Positions 1 through 7,964 of a stretch of 64,000 bases of DNA are shown here, piece after piece. A model generated the notes under the pieces. The model ran no database searches. It saw only the letters and a program-made list of their open reading frames with translations, and was not told the origin of the DNA. The DNA is from an uncultured Bacilli bacterium (GTDB lineage: Bacteria > Bacillota_I > Bacilli_A > RF39 > UBA660). The first letter of the stretch is position 1; every line of letters begins with the position of its first letter. The position numbers and the translations under genes are program-made. The stretch spans positions 1 to 64,000 of the forward strand of contig CAKPDH010000003.1 in NCBI GenBank assembly GCA_934148845.1. Direction: 5' to 3'.

Positions 1-77
1 GAACGTATTAATTTAAAAGTAGCACATGCTAAAAATATTTTAATAAGAAAACCAGCAATGGAGATTGCGCTAATAAA
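1..77 (+). repeat. Direct repeat copy 1 (77 bp, truncated by window edge)
   Basis: Bases 1-77 are identical to bases 244-320, an offset of 243 bp (81 codons). The repeat lies in frame within the coding sequence and probably continues upstream of the window. Confidence 0.95.
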
Positions 78-528
78 AAAATCAATAAAAAATAAACTTT
101 TAAATATAAAAAATAGTGTAAGTACAAAAATATCTTCAACAAAAGAGAATGTAAAAGATTCTACAATGTATGCATCAACATTAATGGGTGTAACAACTTT
201 AGATATAAAGGAAAAATTAATAGATAAGTCAACTCTTGCAAAAGAACGTATTAATTTAAAAGTAGCACATGCTAAAAATATTTTAATAAGAAAACCAGCA
301 ATGGAGATTGCGCTAATAAAGCAAAGTATACGAGAAAAAGCAAAACTTTTAGCAAGTAATACTTCTGCTAAGATAATAGAAAGCTTAAGGTCAAGAGAAA
401 AAGTGTTAGAAGAAAAAAATGCTAATTTAGCAGAAAGAAAAGCAAGAATAGATGCTTTAAAAAAGGAAAGAGAAACTTTACTCGGACAACTTACAAATGA
501 TTCGAATAGTTATGCAAGAAGTATGTAA
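1..528 (+). CDS. Repeat-containing coiled-coil protein, 5' end outside window
   Basis: The frame is open from base 1, so the gene begins upstream; the first ATG at 58 lies inside a repeat and is not a convincing start. The visible 175 residues contain at least part of an 81-residue tandem repeat (the segment ERINLKVAHAKNILIRKPAM occurs twice), then a charged, strongly helical tail (about residues 120-165) rich in Glu, Lys, Arg and Leu that looks like a coiled coil. No catalytic motif, signal peptide or membrane segment is visible in the part present. I do not recognise a family. Long Lys/Ile-rich helices suggest a structural or surface-associated role, but that is only inference. Confidence 0.6.
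   Translation, partial: ERINLKVAHAKNILIRKPAMEIALIKKSIKNKLLNIKNSVSTKISSTKENVKDSTMYASTLMGVTTLDIKEKLIDKSTLAKERINLKVAHAKNILIRKPAMEIALIKQSIREKAKLLASNTSAKIIESLRSREKVLEEKNANLAERKARIDALKKERETLLGQLTNDSNSYARSM
244..320 (+). repeat. Direct repeat copy 2 (77 bp)
   Basis: Perfect copy of bases 1-77. Exact nucleotide identity in otherwise fast-drifting AT-rich DNA suggests recent duplication or ongoing unequal recombination. Confidence 0.95.
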
Positions 529-653
529 TATTGTAAAATAATGTAAAAAGTAAAAAATTGTCGATTGAAAAATGAAAAAATCCATTTATAATGCTTTGTA
601 ATTATGATATAGTAATGGTGTCGCGTTAAATAAACAAAGAGAGGAATAATATA

Positions 654-833
654 ATGTTAGAAAAAAGTACTATGCAACTATTATGGCGCGTTTCAGTTGT
701 CTTTATAACATATTTACTTTTAGGAAGTTTTATTATTAGTAATGATTTGTTTGATTTAGCATACTTAATTATATTTTATGGTTTTATAATAACGGCAAAT
801 ATAGTTGATAAAAAAGATAAAAGTGTAGATTGA
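654..833 (+). CDS. Small two-helix membrane protein
   Basis: A 59-residue ORF starting MLEKSTMQLLW with a GAGGAA ribosome-binding site at 641-646. It has two hydrophobic stretches (about residues 10-27 and 35-50) separated by a short SNDLFD loop and ends in a charged VDKKDKSVD tail. This fits a small inner-membrane hairpin protein. No family is recognised. The stop codon lies inside a rho-independent terminator, so the gene forms its own transcription unit just upstream of tatD. Ribosome-binding site, length and tight terminator coupling support it as real. Confidence 0.6.
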   Translation: MLEKSTMQLLWRVSVVFITYLLLGSFIISNDLFDLAYLIIFYGFIITANIVDKKDKSVD

Positions 834-851
834 TTAATATCTACATTTTTT
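824..851 (+). terminator. Rho-independent terminator
   Basis: Seven-base stem TGTAGAT/ATCTACA (824-830 and 839-845), 8-nt loop, then six T. It overlaps the stop codon of the small membrane protein gene. Confidence 0.75.
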
Positions 852-873
852 GTATAATTAAAAAGGTGATGAT

Positions 874-1620
874 ATGTTGATAGATACACACTGTCATTTA
901 AGTAAAAATGATTATGATAATATTGAATCTGTTGTAGAAAACATGGATGGAATAATGATAATAAGCGGCTGTAATGATGAGACAAATCTGGAAGTAATAA
1001 AATATGTAAATGCCTATGATAATGTGTATGGTACACTTGGTATACATCCTGAAAATATAAATGATATAACTCAAAATAGTTTTAAAATTATAGAAGAAAA
1101 CATAAATAATAAAAAAATTGTTGGAATAGGTGAGATTGGTCTTGACTATTACTGGGTAAAAGATAACAAAGAATTACAAAAACAACTTTTAAAAAAACAA
1201 TTAGATATTGCAAGCAAATATAATAAATCAGTTGTAATTCACACAAGAGATTCTATACAGGATACCTATGATATTTTAAAAGATTATAAATTAAAAGGTA
1301 CGATTCATTGTTTTAATTCAAGTATTGAAATGGCATATAAATTTATAAAATTAGGTTATAAAATAGGTGTAGGTGGAGTTGTAACTTTTAAAAACTCTAA
1401 AAAATTAGTTGAGTTAGTTAAAAACCTTGAAATAGAAAACATATTACTTGAAACTGATAGTCCGTATTTAACACCAGAGCCATATAGAGGTAAAAAAAAT
1501 GAACCTAAAAATGTATATTATGTAGCAAAAAAAATATCTGAAATAAAAAATATTGATTTAAAAGACGTTGTAGATATAACTATGAATAATGCAATAAAAC
1601 AATTTGACTTAAATATTTAA
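874..1620 (+). CDS. tatD: TatD family metal-dependent DNase
   Basis: 248 residues, normal for the TatD/YabD family of metal-dependent hydrolases acting on DNA 3' ends. The N-terminal metal-binding HxH is in DTHCHL (His6, His8), followed by GEIGLDY (metal-bridging Glu near residue 92), VVIHTRD and the C-terminal signature LETDSPYLTP. The start follows AAGGTGAT at a normal distance. The order tatD, 3D-domain protein, rsmA matches yabD-yabE-(rnmV)-ksgA of Bacillus, except that rnmV is missing here. Cytoplasmic; probably DNA repair or nucleic-acid turnover. Confidence 0.93.
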   Translation: MLIDTHCHLSKNDYDNIESVVENMDGIMIISGCNDETNLEVIKYVNAYDNVYGTLGIHPENINDITQNSFKIIEENINNKKIVGIGEIGLDYYWVKDNKELQKQLLKKQLDIASKYNKSVVIHTRDSIQDTYDILKDYKLKGTIHCFNSSIEMAYKFIKLGYKIGVGGVVTFKNSKKLVELVKNLEIENILLETDSPYLTPEPYRGKKNEPKNVYYVAKKISEIKNIDLKDVVDITMNNAIKQFDLNI

Positions 1621-1633
1621 ATTATGATATAAT
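1604..1633 (+). promoter_or_regulatory. Sigma-A-type promoter
   Basis: TTGACT at 1604-1609, 18-bp spacer, TATAAT at 1628-1633 with an upstream TGA (extended -10). It lies at the end of tatD and would drive the 3D-domain gene. Confidence 0.6.
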
Positions 1634-1658
1634 TTCTCTAGTGATGGTAGGTGAAGTT

Positions 1659-2339
1659 ATGAAACATAAATTATTTTTTACTTGCTTAATTTGCTCAGTC
1701 TTTATAATAATACATGCAGCGCTAAATAGAGGAATTACAATACATAATCCAATAAGTGACATGACATCAACAATATTAAATGAAATAAGTCCTTATGGAA
1801 CAGATTATGTATATTCAGAATCTATTACAGTAAATGCAGATCCTATTATTTTAGAAGAAGGAGTAAATGGTCTTAACTATACTTACGATGGATTAAATTA
1901 TAAGCATTTAGCTGATACTAAAAATGAAGTAGTGCAAAAGGGAACTGCCAAGGAGGGAGTTTATACAGGAAAACTTACTGGATATGGTCCTGATTGTCCT
2001 GGTTGTAGTAAAGTTGGTAATGTTTCTTGTAAGACTAGAGAAGGTGTGAATCATAGCTTAATAAATGATGGTATTTATTATAATGATATAACATATGGAA
2101 ATGTTAGAATACTTGCTGCAGAAAATTCTTTATTTCCATGTGGAACAATTGTTAAAATCAATAATGGCGTATTAAAAGAGTTTTATGGTATTGTATTAGA
2201 TACAGGATATTCAATGCGAAATGCATATAAAGATGGCATTATTTGGATGGATTTAGCATTTCAATCGCAAGAAGTTGCTAAAACTGGAGGAGCAACTAGC
2301 TCTAGTACAACATTTGTAGTGCAAAGATGGGGTTGGTAA
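1659..2339 (+). CDS. Exported 3D-domain cell-wall protein (YabE/YuiC-like)
   Basis: 226 residues from the ATG at 1659, chosen because AGGTGA precedes it; upstream GTG/ATG codons overlap that site. An N-terminal hydrophobic segment (LFFTCLICSVFIIIHAAL) acts as signal or anchor. The C-terminal half has the 3D fold seen in YabE and stationary-phase lytic enzymes: GYGPDCPGC, a CGTIV element and the Asp motifs GIVLDTG and WMDLAF. Proteins of this family act outside the membrane as peptidoglycan lytic transglycosylases. The G5 domain of YabE is absent. Its place between tatD and rsmA agrees with a YabE-type role. Confidence 0.8.
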   Translation: MKHKLFFTCLICSVFIIIHAALNRGITIHNPISDMTSTILNEISPYGTDYVYSESITVNADPIILEEGVNGLNYTYDGLNYKHLADTKNEVVQKGTAKEGVYTGKLTGYGPDCPGCSKVGNVSCKTREGVNHSLINDGIYYNDITYGNVRILAAENSLFPCGTIVKINNGVLKEFYGIVLDTGYSMRNAYKDGIIWMDLAFQSQEVAKTGGATSSSTTFVVQRWGW

Positions 2340-2373
2340 CCTCTTTTTTATCACTAAGATTTAGGAGGAAAAA

Positions 2374-3201
2374 ATGGAGTATTCATATAATAAATTCTAT
2401 GATAAAATGCAAAAATATAATTTTAATTTAAAAAAAATGTATGGTCAAAATTTTATAATAGATGAAAATATAATTAATAATATTATAAATAAAGCTTTTA
2501 TAGACAAAGATACCCTAGTAATAGAAATAGGTCCTGGAGCAGGATCACTTACTAATAAATTAGCTCTTAATGCAAAGAATGTATTGTGCTATGAAATAGA
2601 TACTAGTTTAAAGCCTATACTAGATGAAAATTTAAAAGAATATAATAATGTAGAAATAATATATAATGATTTTTTAAAATCAAATGTAATTAATGATATA
2701 AAAAAATATAATTATAAAAAACTATATGTAGTAGCAAATCTACCATATTATATAACGACTCCAATTATTGTTAAATTTATAGAAGAATTAATACCTGTAG
2801 ATAAAATTATTGTAATGGTACAAAAAGAAGTTGGCGATAGATTTAAAGCTAGTGTTGGAACAAAGGCTTATGGATCATTATCTGTTTATTTAAATTATTA
2901 TTTTGATATAAAAAAATTATTAGATGTTTCAAGAAATGTATTTATGCCAAAGCCAAATGTTGATAGTATAGTAATAGAACTAGATGCCAAAGAAAAAAAA
3001 TATGAATTAAAGAATCCTACATTATTTTTTAAGCTAATTAGAGATTCATTTAGTCAGAAAAGAAAGACATTAAGAAATAATTTAAAAGGATATGATTTAG
3101 ACAAAATATCCGAAATATTAAAAAAATATGATATGGATTTAAGTGTAAGAGCAGAACAATTGTCTGTTGATATATTTGTTTTAATTGCTAATAATTTATA
3201 G
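2374..3201 (+). CDS. rsmA: 16S rRNA (adenine1518/1519-N6)-dimethyltransferase
   Basis: 275 residues, the family's usual size. Uses SAM to dimethylate two adjacent adenines in the 3'-terminal hairpin of 16S rRNA during 30S maturation. The SAM-binding motif is IEIGPGAGSLT, the catalytic loop NLPYYITTPI, and the C-terminal domain contains the FSQKRKTLRNNL element typical of KsgA. AGGAGG precedes the ATG. yvcK follows after 8 bp, so the two are probably co-transcribed. Confidence 0.96.
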   Translation: MEYSYNKFYDKMQKYNFNLKKMYGQNFIIDENIINNIINKAFIDKDTLVIEIGPGAGSLTNKLALNAKNVLCYEIDTSLKPILDENLKEYNNVEIIYNDFLKSNVINDIKKYNYKKLYVVANLPYYITTPIIVKFIEELIPVDKIIVMVQKEVGDRFKASVGTKAYGSLSVYLNYYFDIKKLLDVSRNVFMPKPNVDSIVIELDAKEKKYELKNPTLFFKLIRDSFSQKRKTLRNNLKGYDLDKISEILKKYDMDLSVRAEQLSVDIFVLIANNL

Positions 3202-3209
3202 GAGGGTAT

Positions 3210-4160
3210 ATGAAAAAAGTAGTAGTTCTTGGTGGTGGAAGTGGAATGTCTAATCTTTTAGCAGGATTAAAGCAATATCCACTTGATATAACTGCAATTG
3301 TAACTGTATGTGATGATGGTAAAAGTACAGGAATACTTAGGGAAGAATTTAATATTCCAGCAGTTGGAGATATAAGAAGAGTTTTAGTTTCATTGTCTGA
3401 AACTGAGCCACTAGTTATGGAGCTATTTAATTATAGATTTAATACAACAAGTGATTTGGATGGCCATACTGTAGGTAACTTATTACTTACTGCTTGTAGT
3501 GAAATTACAGGTAATTTATCAGATGGTATTGAAGCATTAAGTAAAGTTTTAAATCTAAAGGGAAAAGTTGTGCCACTTACTGAGGATAATGTGACGCTTA
3601 TGGCCGATATGGAAGATGGATCAGTTGTGAGTGGAGAACATAATATTACTTGTAGTAAGGAAAAAATAAAGAAAGTATATTATAAAACTCCTGCAGTTCC
3701 TACTAAGGATGCTTTAAAAGCAATAGAGGAAGCTGATTTAATATTATTAAGCATGGGAAGTTTATTTACAAGTATAATTCCTAATTTATTAATAAAACAA
3801 GTAGTAAAAAAAATAGAAAAAAGCAAAGCAAAAATTATGTATATTTGTAATATGATGACACAACCAGGCGAAACAGATGGATTTACAGTAAGTGATCATT
3901 TAAAAAAATTAAATGAATATCTTGGTAAGAGAAATGTAGATATTGTTTTAGCAAATACAGGAAAAATAGATGAAAAGATGGCTGCATTTTATGAAACTCA
4001 AGAGCAAAAAGATCCTGTTATAATAGATAAAGAAGAAATAAAAAAGCTTAATGCTAAGTTAATGACAGATGATTTTACTTATATTACTAAAAATAATTTG
4101 CTAAGGCATGATAATATAAAATTGGGATTTAGAATATTTTATTATTTAATGAAGAAATAA
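3210..4160 (+). CDS. yvcK: YvcK/CofD-like gluconeogenesis and cell-envelope factor
   Basis: 316 residues. The N-terminal GGGSGMSNLLAGLK nucleotide-binding loop, VCDDGKSTG, and the HTVGNLLL and NTGKID segments are characteristic of the YvcK branch of the CofD-like fold. In Bacillus the protein binds UDP-sugars and is needed for growth on gluconeogenic carbon and for normal peptidoglycan synthesis. yvcK next to whiA is a conserved Firmicute pair; the usual upstream rapZ is not present here. It is preceded by GGAGGG. Confidence 0.92.
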   Translation: MKKVVVLGGGSGMSNLLAGLKQYPLDITAIVTVCDDGKSTGILREEFNIPAVGDIRRVLVSLSETEPLVMELFNYRFNTTSDLDGHTVGNLLLTACSEITGNLSDGIEALSKVLNLKGKVVPLTEDNVTLMADMEDGSVVSGEHNITCSKEKIKKVYYKTPAVPTKDALKAIEEADLILLSMGSLFTSIIPNLLIKQVVKKIEKSKAKIMYICNMMTQPGETDGFTVSDHLKKLNEYLGKRNVDIVLANTGKIDEKMAAFYETQEQKDPVIIDKEEIKKLNAKLMTDDFTYITKNNLLRHDNIKLGFRIFYYLMKK

Positions 4161-4183
4161 CTCGAGTAATTTCGAGTTTTATT
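4159..4183 (+). terminator. Probable terminator after yvcK
   Basis: Stem AACTCGA/TCGAGTT (4159-4165 and 4172-4178) with a 6-nt loop, followed by a weak T-rich tail. Confidence 0.55.
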
Positions 4184-4227
4184 ATTATGAAATTTATGAT
4201 AAAATGTATATATTGAGTGGTGATATT

Positions 4228-5145
4228 GTGTCTTTTACTAGTATAGTTAAAAATGAATTAAGTAAATTAGAACTTGATGAGATTGAAAGTATTTCCTTTT
4301 TATCAGCAATATTTAAAAATAGTGCTGATATAAAAGATACAAGTATTAAAATATCAACAGAGAATTCTAGTGTAGCTCGTAATATATTTAATATAATAAA
4401 AAAAATGTATAATATAAATTTGAAAATAACAGTAAGACGTGGATATAATTACAATAAAAATTATATATATATACTAGAAACAAAACAAAAAGTAAAAAAA
4501 ATAATAGATGACTTATCATTAAATAGTAATATACCAAGTACTTATATAGTAGATGATGATGTACTCATTAGAACTTATTTAAGGGGGTTATTTATTTCTT
4601 GTGGAAGTATTAATGATCCGAAAAAATCAAGATACCACCTTGAATTTATAGTTAACAACTTAGAATATGCAAACTTTATAAAAGATAAACTAAATATTTA
4701 TTATTTAAATAGTAAAATTCTAAGAAGAGATAATAGATATATGATATATGTAAAAGAAGCAGAAAAAATAGGCGATTTTTTAAGAATGATAAATGCTATT
4801 CAAGCTCTTCTTTATTACGAAGATATAAGAATATATAGAGATCATAAAAATATGACTAACAGATTAAATAACTGTGAACAGGCAAATGTAGATAAAATAA
4901 TAGCTACATCACAATCCCAAATAAATGATATTAAATTAATTGAAAGTGAGTCTCTAGATTTATTGGATGAAAAAACTAGACAAGCTGCACAATATAGATT
5001 AAAATATCCAGATGCATCTTTGCTTGAATTAAGTGAAATAATAAGTATGGAAACGAGTAGTAAAATAACTAAGTCTGGACTTCATCATAGATTTAATAAA
5101 ATAAAAGATTTAGCTAATCGTATAAGAAATAAGGAGCAGATATGA
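4228..5145 (+). CDS. whiA: DNA-binding protein WhiA
   Basis: 305 residues from the GTG at 4228, which follows GTGGTGAT and begins SFTSIVKNELSKL like other WhiA proteins; an in-frame ATG at 4204 is upstream of the ribosome-binding site. The N-terminal two thirds is the degenerate LAGLIDADG fold (YLRGLFISCGSI), the C-terminal part a helix-turn-helix (LLELSEII...KSGLHHRFNKI). In streptomycetes it controls sporulation division; in Bacillus it affects cell division and chromosome organisation. It overlaps the following phosphoesterase by 4 bp (ATGA type). Confidence 0.93.
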   Translation: MSFTSIVKNELSKLELDEIESISFLSAIFKNSADIKDTSIKISTENSSVARNIFNIIKKMYNINLKITVRRGYNYNKNYIYILETKQKVKKIIDDLSLNSNIPSTYIVDDDVLIRTYLRGLFISCGSINDPKKSRYHLEFIVNNLEYANFIKDKLNIYYLNSKILRRDNRYMIYVKEAEKIGDFLRMINAIQALLYYEDIRIYRDHKNMTNRLNNCEQANVDKIIATSQSQINDIKLIESESLDLLDEKTRQAAQYRLKYPDASLLELSEIISMETSSKITKSGLHHRFNKIKDLANRIRNKEQI

Positions 5146-6104
5146 AACAATTATTTGAAAAATTAACAGGTATAATTGATAATTATGACAATTTTATAAT
5201 AATGGGTCATAAAGATCCAGATCTAGATTCATTAGGTGCATCTTTAGGATTATATGAAGCAATAGAACATTTGAAAAAAAATGCATATATTTTTATTGAT
5301 ACAGATAAATTAGAAAAATATAATTCTAATATAAACCAAGCTTTTAAAAAAATGGAAAAGAAAATAATATGTGTAAATGAAAAAACTTATACTAAAATAA
5401 AAGGAAAAACATTAATAATAATTGTAGATGTACATGTGGCAGAAAGACTTGAATATAAAGATATTATTTCTTTATATGATGTTGTTGTATTAGATCATCA
5501 TATAAAAAATAAAAATTATATTAAAAATACAAAATTTATGTATATTGATTCTAATTTATCAAGTATGTCTGAATTAATAACGTTTTATGATGAATATCTT
5601 AATATAGACTTAGATTATGTAATAGCTACTATACTTTTAGCAGGCATAGAAGTAGATACCAATAGTTTTAATTTGAAAACGACTAGTAGAACTTATGAAG
5701 CAGCCTCAACATTGATGGAAATGGGTGCTGATTCAATACTAAAGCAAGAACTCCTTAAGGAAACCAAAGAAGAATATATGAAACGTGCTAATTTCATTAG
5801 AAATAGTTTTATGATTAATAATGAAATTGCAATGTGTATAGTAAGTGCTGTTACAAGTCCATTAGAACTTGCAGAAATAGCTGAAGAGCTTCTTACTTTT
5901 GAGGATGTTTGTGCATCTTTTGCACTTGGAAAATTTGAAAATGGTAATATTGGAGTAAGTTCTAAATCATTAGGTAAGATTGATGTTAGTTTCTATATGA
6001 AAAAATTAGGAGGCGGAGGTCATACTTCTAATGCAGCTTGTGAGGTTACTTCAAAGACCTTAAAAGAAGTAAAACAAGAGCTAATAGAGATGATAAAGAA
6101 TTAA
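5142..6104 (+). CDS. Soluble GdpP-like DHH/DHHA1 phosphoesterase
   Basis: 320 residues. DHH motifs: MGHKDPDLDSLGA, VDVHVAE and LDHHIKN; the DHHA1 half ends in GGGGHTSNAA. The central LLAGIEVDTNSF and TSRTYEAAS segments match the catalytic half of GdpP, the membrane-bound c-di-AMP phosphodiesterase, better than NrnA. Its position just upstream of rplI-dnaB is also the usual gdpP place. GdpP itself is about 650 residues with two membrane helices, a PAS and a degenerate GGDEF domain, all missing here. Likely activity is hydrolysis of c-di-AMP, pApA or nano-RNA; which one cannot be read from the sequence. Confidence 0.85.
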   Translation: MKQLFEKLTGIIDNYDNFIIMGHKDPDLDSLGASLGLYEAIEHLKKNAYIFIDTDKLEKYNSNINQAFKKMEKKIICVNEKTYTKIKGKTLIIIVDVHVAERLEYKDIISLYDVVVLDHHIKNKNYIKNTKFMYIDSNLSSMSELITFYDEYLNIDLDYVIATILLAGIEVDTNSFNLKTTSRTYEAASTLMEMGADSILKQELLKETKEEYMKRANFIRNSFMINNEIAMCIVSAVTSPLELAEIAEELLTFEDVCASFALGKFENGNIGVSSKSLGKIDVSFYMKKLGGGGHTSNAACEVTSKTLKEVKQELIEMIKN

Positions 6105-6139
6105 GTAAATCTTCTTAATTCTTTTAATTTACTTTTTTT
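6103..6139 (+). terminator. Rho-independent terminator
   Basis: Stem AAGTAAAT/ATTTACTT (6103-6110 and 6127-6134), AT-rich loop, then a run of T. Confidence 0.55.
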
Positions 6140-6183
6140 ATTATACATAGTATAATATTATTAGTCTTAAAGGAGGTATATAT

Positions 6184-6621
6184 ATGAAAATTATTTTACT
6201 TAAAGATGTGAAAAAACAAGGAAAAAAGGGAGATATACTAAATGTAAAAGATGGATTTGGTATATTTTTAATAAATAAAGGTGATGCAGTTTTAGCTACT
6301 AATAATAGTATAAATAGGCTAAATTTAGAAAATAAGAAAAAAGAGCAAGATGAACTTGAACTTATTAAAAATTGTGAAAAAATAAAGAGCGAAATAGAAA
6401 AATTAAACATTACTTTTAAAGTTAAAACTGGAAAAAATGATATGGTTTTTGGAAGCGTTAGTCCAAAACAAATTATAGAAGAATTAAAAAATAAAGGATA
6501 TGAAATAGATAAAAAATGTATTAAAACAAAAGATCCAATAACATCTCTTGGCATGCATAATGTATCTATTGAACTTCATAAAAAAGTTGTAGCTAATCTA
6601 AAAATACAAGTAGTAAAGTAG
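6184..6621 (+). CDS. rplI: 50S ribosomal protein L9
   Basis: 145 residues, the normal L9 length. The N-terminal domain has KIILLKDVKKQGKKGDI and the DGFGIFLINKGDA signature, followed by the long connecting helix and the C-terminal rRNA-binding domain (GSVSPKQI...LGMHNVSIELH). It binds 23S rRNA at the base of the L1 stalk. Strong AAAGGAGGT ribosome-binding site, with a TATAAT at 6151-6156 upstream. dnaB begins 7 bp after the stop, the classical rplI-dnaB arrangement. Confidence 0.97.
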   Translation: MKIILLKDVKKQGKKGDILNVKDGFGIFLINKGDAVLATNNSINRLNLENKKKEQDELELIKNCEKIKSEIEKLNITFKVKTGKNDMVFGSVSPKQIIEELKNKGYEIDKKCIKTKDPITSLGMHNVSIELHKKVVANLKIQVVK

Positions 6622-6628
6622 GTGACTT

Positions 6629-7957
6629 ATGAATAGAGAAATCCCACATAATATTGATGCAGAACAATCTGTATTGGGATCAATGTTTTTAAGCAAAAAA
6701 GCGTTAGAAAAAGTATTAGAAATATTAAATTCAGAAGAATTTTATTTAGAAAATCATAAAAAAATATTTGAATGTATTAAAAATTTAAATGATAATAATA
6801 AAGTTGTAGATTTAACTACTGTTGCTGAAGAATTAAATAATAGAAATTGGTTAAAGCAAATAGGAGATATTGATTATTTAACAGAAATAATTGAAAGTGT
6901 ACCGTCTGCTGCTAATATAGATGAATATATTAAAATTGTAGAAGATAAGGCAATTCTTAGAAAACTAATAGATGAAGCAACTAGTATTATTACTAATAGC
7001 TATAATACTAGTAATAATATAAATGAGGTAATAGAACTTGCAGAAAAGAAAATATTTGATGTTTCAAAAAATCTTAGAAGTACGGAATTTAAATCTATTC
7101 AAGAAGTCCTTTATAAGACCCAATCAGATTTAGAAAAATTAGCTCAAAATAAAGGTGATATAACAGGAATTCCAACTGGATTTTATGAGCTTGATAAAAT
7201 TACAACAGGATTTCATCCACATGAATTAATAATAATTGCTGCAAGGCCAGGTATGGGAAAAACTGCAATAGCACTTAATATGGTTACAAATATAGCAATA
7301 AATAGTAAAAAAACTGTGGCTTTATTTAATATGGAAATGGGTGCAGAACAACTTGCATCACGTATGCTTGCTAATGTTGGTCAAATTGAAAGTTCAAAAT
7401 TAAAAACTGGGAATTTAGAACATTCAGACTGGCGTAGAGTAAATGAAGCAATTAGTAGATTATCTAATACCAATATTTTTATAGATGATACAGCAGGACA
7501 GACAGTGGGTGAAATAAGAAGTAAATGCAGAAGACTTAAAACAAGTCCAACAGGCCTTGATATAGTTGTAATCGACTATTTAACTCTTATCCAAGGCAAT
7601 AGTAAAAATAGTTCAAGTAGACAGCAGGAAGTCGCTGATATATCAAGAGCACTTAAAACAATGGCAATGGAATTAGACGTTCCTGTAATAGCACTTTCAC
7701 AATTATCTCGTAGTATTGAAAAAAGAGATGATAAAAAGCCGATGCTAAGTGATTTAAGAGAATCGGGTGCTATTGAACAAGATGCAGATATAGTAGCATT
7801 TTTACATTGTTCTGATGAAGAAAGAGAAAAACAAAATAGCATGATGGAATTTGTAATAAGAAAACATCGTAATGGTCCTTTAGCAGATGTACCATTAATA
7901 TTTCAAAGAGCTACTAGTTCATTTGTGAATGTGGCAAATGTAAAAGAAGAAAATTAG
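6629..7957 (+). CDS. dnaB: Replicative DNA helicase DnaB
   Basis: 442 residues with the N-terminal DnaB domain (begins REIPHNIDAEQSVLGSMF) and the RecA-like C-terminal domain: Walker A ARPGMGKTA near residue 205, Walker B VVIDYLTLI, and the SRSIEKRDDKKPMLSDLRESG region. Hexameric 5'-3' helicase that opens the replication fork and contacts primase. Named dnaB by family (dnaC in Bacillus nomenclature). Follows rplI directly and precedes an M23 peptidase gene by 7 bp. Confidence 0.97.
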   Translation: MNREIPHNIDAEQSVLGSMFLSKKALEKVLEILNSEEFYLENHKKIFECIKNLNDNNKVVDLTTVAEELNNRNWLKQIGDIDYLTEIIESVPSAANIDEYIKIVEDKAILRKLIDEATSIITNSYNTSNNINEVIELAEKKIFDVSKNLRSTEFKSIQEVLYKTQSDLEKLAQNKGDITGIPTGFYELDKITTGFHPHELIIIAARPGMGKTAIALNMVTNIAINSKKTVALFNMEMGAEQLASRMLANVGQIESSKLKTGNLEHSDWRRVNEAISRLSNTNIFIDDTAGQTVGEIRSKCRRLKTSPTGLDIVVIDYLTLIQGNSKNSSSRQQEVADISRALKTMAMELDVPVIALSQLSRSIEKRDDKKPMLSDLRESGAIEQDADIVAFLHCSDEEREKQNSMMEFVIRKHRNGPLADVPLIFQRATSSFVNVANVKEEN

Positions 7958-7964
7958 GTGGATT

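Noticed and set aside
6141..6554. 137-residue minus-strand ORF opposite rplI, and similar long minus-strand ORFs (53440-54042, 54442-54732, 61096-60824)
   Set aside because: They are antisense shadows of well-supported genes, with low-complexity hydrophobic or Ser-rich composition and no ribosome-binding site that I could see.
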